Positions 1 to 5,996 of a stretch of 6,145 nt of DNA are shown piece by piece. The stretch covers positions 1 through 6,145 of the forward strand of contig CANGOY010000126.1 in the NCBI GenBank assembly GCA_947455585.1, read 5' to 3'. Origin of the DNA: Comamonadaceae bacterium. GTDB lineage: Bacteria; Pseudomonadota; Gammaproteobacteria; Burkholderiales; Burkholderiaceae_C. Under the pieces are notes generated by a model. That model made no database searches and was not told the origin of the DNA. It saw nothing but the letters and a program-made list of their open reading frames with translations. Positions within the stretch are counted from its first letter, which is position 1; each line of letters starts with the position of its first letter. Made by a program: the position numbers and the translations under genes.

Positions 1-1
1 A

Positions 2-1087
2 AGCCACGTTGAAAACACCAGTCAAACCGACGATCAACGTATCAAGGACATCACCGTGCTGCCTCCGCCTGAACATTTGATTCGCTTCTTCCCGATTCAA
101 GACACACCGGTCGAGAAGCTCATCACGCATACCCGCAAGACCATTCACCACATCATGAACGGCAAAGACGATCGTCTGCTGGTGGTGATTGGCCCCTGTT
201 CCATTCACGACCCCGCTGCCGCGATTGATTACGCGCGTCGCTTGCAACCGCTGCGGGAGAAGTACGCCGACACCTTGGAAATCGTGATGCGTGTGTACTT
301 TGAAAAGCCACGCACCACCGTTGGCTGGAAGGGTTTGATCAACGACCCGTACTTGGACGAGAGCTACCGCATTGACGAAGGCCTGCGCATTGCGCGTCAG
401 CTACTGATTGAAATCAATCGCCTCGGCCTGCCCGCAGGCAGCGAGTTCTTGGATGCCATCAGCCCGCAATACATTGGTGACTTGATTTCGTGGGGCGCGA
501 TTGGTGCGCGTACGACCGAGAGCCAAGTGCACCGCGAATTGGCCTCTGGTATTTCTGCCCCGATTGGCTTCAAAAACGGCACGGACGGCAACATCAAAAT
601 CGCGACCGACGCGATTCAAGCGGCTGCTGGCGCACACCACTTTTTGTCAGTGCACAAAAACGGCCAAGTGGCGATTGTGCAAACCAAGGGCAACAAAGAT
701 TGCCACGTCATTCTGCGCGGCGGTAAAGCTCCTAACTACGATGCAGCCAGCGTGACCGCTGCTTGTGAAGAGCTGGCTAAAGCAAAGTTGCCAGCGACCT
801 TGATGGTGGATTGCAGCCACGCCAACAGCAGCAAGCAACACGAGCGTCAGTTGGTGGTGGCCAAAGACATCGCCGATCAAATCAGCGGTGGTTCACACCA
901 AGTGTTTGGCGTGATGATTGAAAGTCACATTTTGGGCGGTGCTCAGAAGTTCACGCCAGGCAAAGATGATGTGTCGCAGTTGGAATACGGCAAGAGCATC
1001 ACCGACGCGTGCTTGGATTGGAACGATTCTGTGGCTTCGTTGGACGTGTTGTCTGAGGCCGTGGCAGCGCGTCGTAAGCGTTCGTGA
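2..1087 (+). CDS. aroG: 3-deoxy-7-phosphoheptulonate (DAHP) synthase, class I, 5'-partial
   Basis: Condenses phosphoenolpyruvate with erythrose 4-phosphate to give DAHP, the first step of the shikimate pathway to Phe, Tyr and Trp, in the cytosol. The metal ligands known from E. coli AroG are all visible: Cys in GPCSIHD, His in CSHANSSK, Glu in MIESH and Asp in SITDAC. The substrate-binding blocks MRVYFEKPRTT, GARTTESQ, GFKNGTDG and ILRGGK are intact. The frame is open to the left edge. Residues before the GTG at 56 (TDDQRIKDIT) align with the E. coli N-terminus (NDDLRIKEIK), so that GTG is an internal Val and the true start lies a few codons outside the window. The visible 361 residues compare with about 350 for E. 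coli isozymes, so little is missing. The C-terminus (AARRKRS) is normal. Whether Phe, Tyr or Trp inhibits it cannot be told: the sequence mixes AroG-, AroF- and AroH-like positions, so the symbol is a family label. Transcription converges on mpl. Confidence 0.95.
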   Translation, partial: SHVENTSQTDDQRIKDITVLPPPEHLIRFFPIQDTPVEKLITHTRKTIHHIMNGKDDRLLVVIGPCSIHDPAAAIDYARRLQPLREKYADTLEIVMRVYFEKPRTTVGWKGLINDPYLDESYRIDEGLRIARQLLIEINRLGLPAGSEFLDAISPQYIGDLISWGAIGARTTESQVHRELASGISAPIGFKNGTDGNIKIATDAIQAAAGAHHFLSVHKNGQVAIVQTKGNKDCHVILRGGKAPNYDAASVTAACEELAKAKLPATLMVDCSHANSSKQHERQLVVAKDIADQISGGSHQVFGVMIESHILGGAQKFTPGKDDVSQLEYGKSITDACLDWNDSVASLDVLSEAVAARRKRS

Positions 1088-1143
1088 TTCTTGGTTGATT
1101 CGGCGCTTGGCTGGTTTGGCCTAGCTCCGTTTCGATAACAGAT

Positions 1144-1225
1144 ACGCCGAGAGCGCGGTATCTGACTTGGCTTAACGTCCCTTCGGGCCGTGATGGCGCC
1201 AAATCAGACACCGTGCTCTCGGCGT
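1144..1225. repeat. Hairpin element copy 1 (28-bp arms, 26-base apical region)
   Basis: Arms 1144-1171 and 1198-1225 are complementary over 28 positions except two A-C type mismatches and one G-T wobble. The 26-base apical region (1172-1197) can fold further: ACG at 1175-1177 pairs with CGT at 1189-1191, and CC at 1180-1181 pairs with GG at 1186-1187 around a TTCG tetraloop (1182-1185). Bases 1158-1211 match 1342-1395 of the second element at 45 of 54 positions by my count, while the outer arms differ. On the + strand the stem is followed by TTTT (1225-1228). Known possibilities are a REP-like palindrome, a structured RNA or a terminator; I do not recognise the family. Confidence 0.85.
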
Positions 1226-1228
1226 TTT
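1144..1228 (+). terminator. Possible rho-independent terminator of the DAHP synthase gene
   Basis: The outer stem of hairpin element 1 ends in a GC-rich segment (GCTCTCGGCG) followed at once by TTTT, about 57 bases after the stop codon at 1087. That fits an intrinsic terminator in RNA made from the + strand. Against it, the T-run is only four bases long and the hairpin is much longer than a usual terminator. The second, related element has no T-run after it, so termination may be incidental to what the element does. Confidence 0.35.
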
Positions 1229-1326
1229 GGTTGTACGAAAAACTTCGCGCGAGCAGGTGGGCTGTGGCACAGCCGAACTGCGTAAGCAGGAGCAAGCACC
1301 CAAACGTTTCGATTGCGCACGCTCAG

Positions 1327-1410
1327 CACGCAGAGTGGTCAGTGCCTGACACGGCTTAACGTACCTGCGGGCCGTGATGGCGCCGTATCAGGCACTGACC
1401 ACTCTGCGTG
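1327..1410. repeat. Hairpin element copy 2 (29-bp arms, 26-base apical region)
   Basis: Arms 1327-1355 and 1382-1410 pair at 28 of 29 positions. The single mismatch is C (1350) against A (1387), the equivalent of a C-A mismatch in copy 1. The apical region 1356-1381 is 26 bases, the same length as in copy 1, and differs from it at two positions only. The tetraloop is TGCG instead of TTCG, so both copies read UNCG closed by C-G. The stem can extend through CGCACG (1316-1321) and CGTGCG (1411-1416) across a five-base bulge. No T-run follows on either strand, so it is a poor intrinsic terminator. It has the same orientation as copy 1, 183 bases downstream start to start. Confidence 0.85.
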
Positions 1411-1464
1411 CGTGCGAGAGAAACAATAGCTGCTCCCAAACAAACAACGCTTGAACAAGAAAGG

Positions 1465-2907
1465 TTACGAAGCCAGAGCAGCCAGCAACTTAGCGTGAAT
1501 CCCACCAAAACCACCATTGCTCATACACAGTACATGGTCACCCGCTTGCGCCGCAGCCACCACTTGTGCAATGACTTCGTCCACAGAGCCCGCTACAGAA
1601 GCCCGTGCCCCCATAGGCGACAAAGCCTCGACCGCATCCCAGTCCAGACCACCCGAGTGACAAAACGCCAAATCCGCGTCTTCCAAACTCCACGGTAGTT
1701 GCGACTTCATTGTGCCCAGCTTCATGGTGTTGCTGCGTGGCTCAAACACCGCCAAGATGCGTGCGCTAGGCCCCACTTTGCGACGCAGACCATCCACAGT
1801 GGTGCGAATGGCGGTGGGGTGGTGCGCAAAGTCGTCGTACACCGTGATGTCACCGTCCGCTCGTCCCACGGTGCCGCGCACTTCCATACGACGACGCACG
1901 TTTTGAAACTCAGTCAACGAGGCCGCTGCTTGCGCGGGCGATACGCCTAAGTGTTCTGCGGCGGCGATGGCGGCCAAGGCGTTGAGTTGGTTGTGCACGC
2001 CTGTGATGTCCCATTGAACACGGCCTACTTCTTGGCCGTTGTGCAACACCGCAAAGTGATCGGGCTCGCCTTGCACAGACCAACCATCTTGGCCAGTTGC
2101 GTTGGCGCTCATGCCAAACTTGGCAACACCGCTCCAGCAGCCTTGGTCCAACACGCGTTGCAAACTGTCTTCGTCGGCGTTGACCACCACACGGCCACTG
2201 CCAGGCACGGTGCGTACCAGGTGGTGGAACTGGCGCTCGATGGCGGCGAGGTTGTCGAAGATGTCTGCGTGGTCGAACTCAAGGTTGTTCAAAATCGCGG
2301 TGCGGGGGTGGTAGTGCACAAACTTGCTGCGCTTGTCGAAGAAGGCGGTGTCGTATTCGTCCGCTTCAATGACGAAAGGCGTGCGCTTGTGCGCGGCCAC
2401 ATCTGCCTCGGAACTCAAACGACCCAAGCGGGCAGACACGCCAAAGTTCATGGGCACGCCGCCCACCAAGAAACCGGGCTCTAAACCCGCAGCTTGAAGA
2501 ATCCACGCCAACATCGAGGTGGTGGTGGTTTTGCCGTGGGTGCCTGCCACGGCCAGCACATGACGCGGTTGGCTTGGGTGGTGCAACACGTGTTCGGCCA
2601 GCCATTGCGGGCCGCTGGTGTATGTGGCGCCGCTTTCCAGAATAGCTTCCATCAGCGGGAACTTTGGGCTGCCATCGGCCAAGCGGGCGCGCGAGACGAC
2701 GTTGCCAATCACATACACATCAGGTTTCAAAGCCATTTGGTCAGCGCCAAAGCCTTCAATCAGCTCAATACCCAAGGCGCGCAATTGGTCGCTCATGGGC
2801 GGGTAGACGCCCGCATCGCAACCCGTCACCTTATGGCCCGCTTCACGAGCCAACGCAGCCAGTCCACCCATGAACGTGCCGCAAATTCCCAAAATATGTA
2901 TATGCAT
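1465..2907 (-). CDS. mpl: UDP-N-acetylmuramate:L-Ala-gamma-D-Glu-meso-DAP ligase (murein peptide ligase)
   Basis: Cytosolic peptidoglycan-recycling ligase. It joins the salvaged tripeptide L-Ala-gamma-D-Glu-meso-DAP to UDP-MurNAc using ATP, bypassing the MurC, MurD and MurE steps. The 480 residues have the three Mur-ligase parts: an N-terminal Rossmann domain with HILGICGTFMGGLA (residues 4-17), typical of Mpl rather than MurC; a central ATPase domain with the P-loop AGTHGKTTTT (121-130), EADEYDTAFFDKRSK (181-195), NNLEFDHADIF (207-217) and GVHNQLNA (303-310); and a C-terminal domain with RRRMEVRG (338-345), DDFAHHPTAI (358-367) and EPRSNTMKLG (389-398). It is somewhat longer than E. coli Mpl (about 457). 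The ATG at 2905-2907 fits the family N-terminus, and AGGTGG lies directly against it, closer than usual. The gene appears to be monocistronic, divergent from 2981 and convergent with the DAHP synthase. Confidence 0.96.
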   Translation of the reverse strand: MHIHILGICGTFMGGLAALAREAGHKVTGCDAGVYPPMSDQLRALGIELIEGFGADQMALKPDVYVIGNVVSRARLADGSPKFPLMEAILESGATYTSGPQWLAEHVLHHPSQPRHVLAVAGTHGKTTTTSMLAWILQAAGLEPGFLVGGVPMNFGVSARLGRLSSEADVAAHKRTPFVIEADEYDTAFFDKRSKFVHYHPRTAILNNLEFDHADIFDNLAAIERQFHHLVRTVPGSGRVVVNADEDSLQRVLDQGCWSGVAKFGMSANATGQDGWSVQGEPDHFAVLHNGQEVGRVQWDITGVHNQLNALAAIAAAEHLGVSPAQAAASLTEFQNVRRRMEVRGTVGRADGDITVYDDFAHHPTAIRTTVDGLRRKVGPSARILAVFEPRSNTMKLGTMKSQLPWSLEDADLAFCHSGGLDWDAVEALSPMGARASVAGSVDEVIAQVVAAAQAGDHVLCMSNGGFGGIHAKLLAALAS

Positions 2908-2924
2908 CCACCTATTTTAGGAGG
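2908..2924 (-). promoter_or_regulatory. Hairpin covering the mpl Shine-Dalgarno sequence
   Basis: On the - strand the 17 bases before the mpl ATG read CCTCCTA, AAA, TAGGTGG. They can fold into a stem of six Watson-Crick pairs with one U-U mismatch and a three-base loop. The ribosome-binding sequence AGGTGG forms the 3' arm, and the 5' arm CCTCCT is the same as the 16S anti-Shine-Dalgarno sequence. If transcribed, the hairpin would mask the ribosome site. It is short and could be chance. A TAAAAT in the loop could instead serve as a -10 element for a leaderless mRNA, in which case the hairpin would not be in the message. Confidence 0.4.
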
Positions 2925-2980
2925 GTGTTTCAGCGTGCTTAGAGCAGGCAGCTCTCGGTGGCCCCACAATCACGCTCCAT

Positions 2981-3571
2981 ATGACTACGGTTCAAGAAGA
3001 AATTGCAGCCACAGCAGCACGCATGGTGGTGGAAGAAGGGCTCGAATACGGCCCCGCCAAACGTCGTGCGGTGAAGCAGCTTGGCCTGAATGCCCGTGCA
3101 CAGCTGCCCAATAATGACCAAGTCGAAGACGCGGTGCGTGAGTATTTGGATTTGTTCTGTTTAGATACCCAACCTGCTGAACTACAAGCCTTGCGTGAAC
3201 TGGCTGCGGTTTGGATGGAACGCATGGCAGTTTTTAGGCCGCATTTGGGCGGATCCGTCTGGCGTGGCACCGCCACCGGTTTGTCAGATATTTATCTGCA
3301 GTTGTTCTGTGATGACTCCAAATCAGCTGAAATTAGCCTCATTGACCACAATGTGCGTTACGAGGTCAGCACGGTGCAGGGCTTCCAAGGTGAAGCGGTG
3401 GATGCTCTCAGCATCTTGTGCGGCTGCCCAGGCTTGCAGCAAAAAGTGCTGGTTCACTTGATGATTTACGACTTAGACGACTTGCGCGGTGCCTTGAAGC
3501 CCGATGGACAGGGTAGAACCTATCGAGGTGATTTGGCTGCACTCAACAAATTAATGAAGGAATTTGAATGA
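2981..3571 (+). CDS. Conserved hypothetical protein with a faint nucleotidyltransferase-like motif
   Basis: A 196-residue soluble protein with no signal peptide or membrane segment. I recall related proteins beside mpl in Burkholderiales but know no established function. Residues 1-60 are charged and look helical (EEIAATAARMVVEEGLEYGPAKRRAVKQ, in parts), with a conserved-looking NNDQVEDAVREYLDLF at 44-59. The middle carries LGGSVWRGTATGLSDIYLQL (89-108). Its GGS, about ten residues, then SDIYL resembles the GS...DxD signature of nucleotidyltransferase folds, but the second acidic residue is Tyr105. That suggests a degenerate or non-catalytic domain; this is inference. The ATG at 2981 is the first start in frame after a stop at 2918-2920, and no good Shine-Dalgarno precedes it. 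The stop overlaps the start of the next gene (ATGA), so the two are probably co-translated. Some genomes may label it a ligase because of its neighbour; no Mur-ligase motif is present. Confidence 0.85.
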   Translation: MTTVQEEIAATAARMVVEEGLEYGPAKRRAVKQLGLNARAQLPNNDQVEDAVREYLDLFCLDTQPAELQALRELAAVWMERMAVFRPHLGGSVWRGTATGLSDIYLQLFCDDSKSAEISLIDHNVRYEVSTVQGFQGEAVDALSILCGCPGLQQKVLVHLMIYDLDDLRGALKPDGQGRTYRGDLAALNKLMKEFE

Positions 3572-4104
3572 CGATGAATGCAAATAGACGCACGGCGATG
3601 TACGCTGGCGTGGCAGCCTTAGCGGCCATTGCGGGTGCTGGCGTAGCTTGGAAGCGTCAAGCCGGGCAAGTGTCTGGTGACATCGCGGCAGATGCGATGC
3701 AGGCTTTTTGGTCGGCCGAATTTGACACACCCGCGGGCGAGTCTTTGCCCATGACGATTTTTCAAGGGCACCCCTTGGTCATCAATTTTTGGGCGACGTG
3801 GTGCACGCCTTGTATTGAGGAAATGCCTTTAATTGATGCCTTCTTTCATGAAAATAAAGAAAAAGGCTGGCAAGTACTGGGCTTAGCGATTGACCAGCCG
3901 AGTCGCGTACGTCAATTTCTCAGTCAATTTCCAGTGCGTTACAAGATTGGCTTGGCTGGATTGAACGGCACAGAGCTGGCCAAACAGCTCGGCAATGACG
4001 TGGGCGGCCTGCCTTTCACCGTGGTGTTGAACGGCCAAGGCCGTTTGATTCAACGAAAAGTAGGCAAATTAACGCCAAATGACATCGAAAAATGGGTTGT
4101 TTAG
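3568..4104 (+). CDS. TlpA/ResA-family membrane-anchored thiol-disulfide protein
   Basis: A 178-residue thioredoxin-fold protein. Residues 1-8 are positively charged (MTMNANRR) and 11-27 form an Ala-rich hydrophobic segment without a clear signal-peptidase site, so it is probably an N-terminal anchor facing the periplasm. The thioredoxin domain covers about 45-178. It contains the redox motif WCTPC (78-82) after VINFWAT, the extended EEMPLIDAFF helix of TlpA/ResA proteins, GWQVLGLAID (100-109) and the cis-Pro loop GLPFT (147-151) followed by VVLNGQGRL. Such proteins usually reduce disulfides in apo-cytochrome c or copper-site proteins; the partner here is unknown. The ATG at 3568 overlaps the preceding TGA by four bases and has AAGGA (3557-3561) six bases upstream. 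The second ATG at 3574 is too far from that site to be preferred. It was probably transcribed with the gene at 2981. Confidence 0.92.
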   Translation: MTMNANRRTAMYAGVAALAAIAGAGVAWKRQAGQVSGDIAADAMQAFWSAEFDTPAGESLPMTIFQGHPLVINFWATWCTPCIEEMPLIDAFFHENKEKGWQVLGLAIDQPSRVRQFLSQFPVRYKIGLAGLNGTELAKQLGNDVGGLPFTVVLNGQGRLIQRKVGKLTPNDIEKWVV

Positions 4105-4123
4105 CTAGTTTTAGCGGGCGATG

Positions 4124-4150
4124 ATTTGCAAATTGGTGTAAATTAGCACC
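4124..4150. promoter_or_regulatory. Two adjacent dyads upstream of accB (candidate operator/promoter region)
   Basis: The 72-bp gap between the TlpA-like gene and accB is more AT-rich than its surroundings. It contains a perfect 10-base palindrome ATTTGCAAAT (4124-4133). Just downstream is an imperfect 16-base dyad (4135-4150) with arms GGTG and CACC around TAAATTAG. Hexamers resembling promoter elements occur (TTGCAA at 4126-4131, TAAATT at 4139-4144, TTATTT at 4151-4156), but no pair has good spacing, the best being 19 bases. A transcription start for accBC here is plausible because the gap separates functionally unrelated genes. The regulator is not identifiable from sequence. Confidence 0.35.
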
Positions 4151-4176
4151 TTATTTACAACAAATAGGATGTAGTT

Positions 4177-4632
4177 ATGGATTTGCGAAAACTCAAGACG
4201 TTGATTGACTTGGTCTCCGACTCCAATGTGTCTGAACTCGAAATTACCGAGGCAGAAGGCACGGTCCGTATCGTTAAGAGTGCACCCGCCCCTGTGGCGA
4301 TGGTGACGCAAATGGCTGCTGCGCCTGTCGCAATGGCCGCACCCGTGGCTGCCGCCCCCGCACCTGTTGCTGCACCTGTGGTCGAAGCCGCACCTGTTGG
4401 TCACACCGTCAAGTCACCCATGGTGGGCACGTTCTACCGTTCGTCCAGTCCAGGCGCCAAGTCGTTTGCAGAAGTGGGTCAGCAAGTCAAAGAAGGTGAG
4501 ACCATCTGCATCATCGAAGCCATGAAAATCTTGAATGAGATCGAGGCTGACAAGGCTGGCACCATCACCAAAATCTTGGCTGAAAACGGCCAAGCAGTGG
4601 AATACGGCGCACCTCTGTTCATCATTGAATAA
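4177..4632 (+). CDS. accB: Biotin carboxyl carrier protein of acetyl-CoA carboxylase
   Basis: Carries biotin between biotin carboxylase (AccC) and the carboxyltransferase AccAD, in the cytosolic first step of fatty-acid synthesis. Of 151 residues, 1-34 form the N-terminal segment MDLRKLKTLIDLV...EGTVRIVK. Residues 35-75 are a flexible Ala/Pro/Val-rich linker, and 76-151 are the biotinyl domain. Lys117 in EAMKIL is the biotinylated residue; the usual AMKM reads AMKI, a common variant. The protruding thumb characteristic of AccB is present at about 83-98 (VGTFYRSSSPGAKSFA). The ATG at 4177 has TAGGAT (4165-4170) at good spacing. accC follows 14 bases after the stop, giving the classical accBC operon. 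In E. coli AccB autoregulates accBC; nothing in this sequence proves that here. Confidence 0.98.
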   Translation: MDLRKLKTLIDLVSDSNVSELEITEAEGTVRIVKSAPAPVAMVTQMAAAPVAMAAPVAAAPAPVAAPVVEAAPVGHTVKSPMVGTFYRSSSPGAKSFAEVGQQVKEGETICIIEAMKILNEIEADKAGTITKILAENGQAVEYGAPLFIIE

Positions 4633-4646
4633 CAGGCGGGTCTCCC

Positions 4647-5996
4647 ATGTTTAAAAAAATCCTGATCGCCAACCGTGGCGAAATTGCGCTGCGCATTCAA
4701 CGCGCCTGTCGCGAGCTGGGTGTCAAAGCGGTGATGGTGTATTCAGAAGCCGACCGCGACGCCAAGTACGTCAAGTTGGCTGACGAAGCGGTGTGCATTG
4801 GCCCTGCATCCTCTGCGCTGAGCTACCTCAACATGCCCGCCATCATTGCGGCCGCTGAAGTGACAGATGCTGAAGCCATTCACCCCGGCTACGGTTTCTT
4901 GAGCGAAAACGCTGACTTTGCGGAGCGCGTTGAAAAAAGCGGCTTCCAGTTCATTGGCCCAACGGCTGAGTCCATCCGCATCATGGGTGACAAGGTGTCG
5001 GCTAAGCAAGCCATGATCAAAGCAGGCGTGCCTTGCGTGCCTGGCTCTGAAGGCGAATTGCCTGACGATCCTGCTGCTATCAAGCGCATTGCCAAGAGCG
5101 TGGGTTACCCCGTCATCATCAAAGCCGCTGGCGGTGGCGGTGGTCGTGGCATGCGCGTGGTGCATACCGAAGCCGCCTTGATCAACGCGGTGGCAATGAC
5201 CAAAGCCGAAGCGGGCACTGCCTTTGGCAACCCTGCGGTGTACATGGAGAAATATCTCCAAAACCCACGTCATATCGAAATTCAAATCTTGGCTGACAAG
5301 CACAAGAACGCGGTGTACTTGGGCGAGCGTGATTGCTCGATGCAACGTCGTCACCAAAAAGTGATTGAAGAAGCGCCGGCTCCTGGCATTCCACGTAAGT
5401 TGATCGACAAGATCGGCGAGCGCTGCGCTGCGGCTTGTAAAAAGATCAACTACCGCGGTGCGGGCACGTTTGAGTTTTTGTACGAAAACGGCGAGTTCTA
5501 TTTCATTGAAATGAACACCCGCGTGCAGGTGGAGCATCCGGTGACCGAATACATCACGGGCATCGATATTGTGAAAACGCAAATCATGGTGGCCGCTGGC
5601 TTGAAACTGCCTTTCACGCAGCGCGATATCGAAGTGCGTGGTCACTCGATCGAATGCCGTATCAACGCAGAAGACCCGTTCAAGTTCATTCCGTCGCCTG
5701 GCCGCATCACCATGTGGCATGCGCCCGGTGGCCCAGGTGTGCGCGTGGATTCACACATCTACACCAACTACTACGTGCCTCCAAACTACGACTCGATGAT
5801 CGGCAAAATCATCGTGCACGGTGACACCCGTGACGAAGCTTTGGCACGCATGCGCACCGCATTGAACGAAACCTTGGTCGAAGGCATCAACACCAACATC
5901 CCGCTGCACCGCGAGTTGATGGTGGACGCCAAGTTCATGGCCGGTGGCACCAACATTCACTACTTGGAAGAGTGGCTCGCCGCTCACAAGCGCTGA
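4647..5996 (+). CDS. accC: Acetyl-CoA carboxylase, biotin carboxylase subunit
   Basis: ATP-grasp enzyme that carboxylates the biotin on AccB with bicarbonate and ATP. The 449 residues equal the E. coli length and catalytic numbering coincides: Lys116, Lys159, His209, Lys238, Glu276, Glu288, Asn290, Arg292 and Arg338 are all present. Order of parts: biotin carboxylase N-domain from FKKILIANRGEIA (2-14), the HPGYGFLSEN block (79-88), the glycine-rich ATP loop GGGGGRGMR (162-170), the EMNTRVQVEHPVTE active-site strand (288-301), then the C-terminal domain with HSIECRINAEDP (333-344). The ATG at 4647 fits the family N-terminus; the upstream AGGCGGG is a weak ribosome site, so coupling to accB is likely. 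The stop shares its last base with the prmA start (TGATG). No anomaly seen. Confidence 0.98.
   Translation: MFKKILIANRGEIALRIQRACRELGVKAVMVYSEADRDAKYVKLADEAVCIGPASSALSYLNMPAIIAAAEVTDAEAIHPGYGFLSENADFAERVEKSGFQFIGPTAESIRIMGDKVSAKQAMIKAGVPCVPGSEGELPDDPAAIKRIAKSVGYPVIIKAAGGGGGRGMRVVHTEAALINAVAMTKAEAGTAFGNPAVYMEKYLQNPRHIEIQILADKHKNAVYLGERDCSMQRRHQKVIEEAPAPGIPRKLIDKIGERCAAACKKINYRGAGTFEFLYENGEFYFIEMNTRVQVEHPVTEYITGIDIVKTQIMVAAGLKLPFTQRDIEVRGHSIECRINAEDPFKFIPSPGRITMWHAPGGPGVRVDSHIYTNYYVPPNYDSMIGKIIVHGDTRDEALARMRTALNETLVEGINTNIPLHRELMVDAKFMAGGTNIHYLEEWLAAHKR

Larger units (their letters stand above)
1088..1464. other. 377-bp convergent intergenic region with hairpins, no gene
   Basis: Lies between the stop codons of the DAHP synthase (+) and mpl (-). 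I find no convincing coding sequence on either strand; open frames here lack family motifs and run through the hairpins. It holds two long related inverted repeats, annotated separately. Between them is a short perfect hairpin at 1260-1274 (GGCTGT, loop GGC, ACAGCC) and an 8-base palindrome TCGCGCGA at 1245-1252. The 54 bases next to the mpl stop (1411-1464) are AC-rich on the + strand and carry no evident T-run terminator for mpl. Confidence 0.8.

Noticed and set aside
56..58. GTG as the start codon of the DAHP synthase
   Set aside because: The frame stays open upstream to the window edge, and the upstream residues (DDQRIKDI) match the known N-terminus of the family, so this GTG is an internal valine.
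999..1295. A 98-codon - strand open frame spanning the aroG end and hairpin 1
   Set aside because: It reads through the hairpin and the DAHP synthase coding region, has no motif, and its composition follows the palindrome rather than a gene.
1144..1410. Integron attC sites
   Set aside because: GCTTAAC fits the RYYYAAC half of an attC core, but it lies in the apical part of the hairpin and no GTTRRRY partner is placed opposite. The copies flank no cassette gene and no integrase is present.
1144..1410. CRISPR repeats
   Set aside because: There are only two copies, both long palindromes with divergent arms, and no regular spacer series.
1951..3114. Long + strand open frames (1951-2484 and 2494-3114) opposite mpl
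   Set aside because: They lie opposite intact Mpl coding sequence (the second then runs on into the hypothetical gene at 2981 in another frame) and have no family resemblance.
4279..4401. Repeated GCACCTGT/GCCGCACC strings in accB as a DNA repeat element
   Set aside because: They encode the Ala/Pro/Val-rich linker normal for AccB, and the repetition follows from codon use in low-complexity protein.
4743..5720. A 325-codon open frame on the - strand inside accC
   Set aside because: It lies wholly opposite accC, whose length and catalytic residues are complete. The translated antisense is His/Arg/Val-rich with no recognisable motif, typical of a GC-rich shadow.
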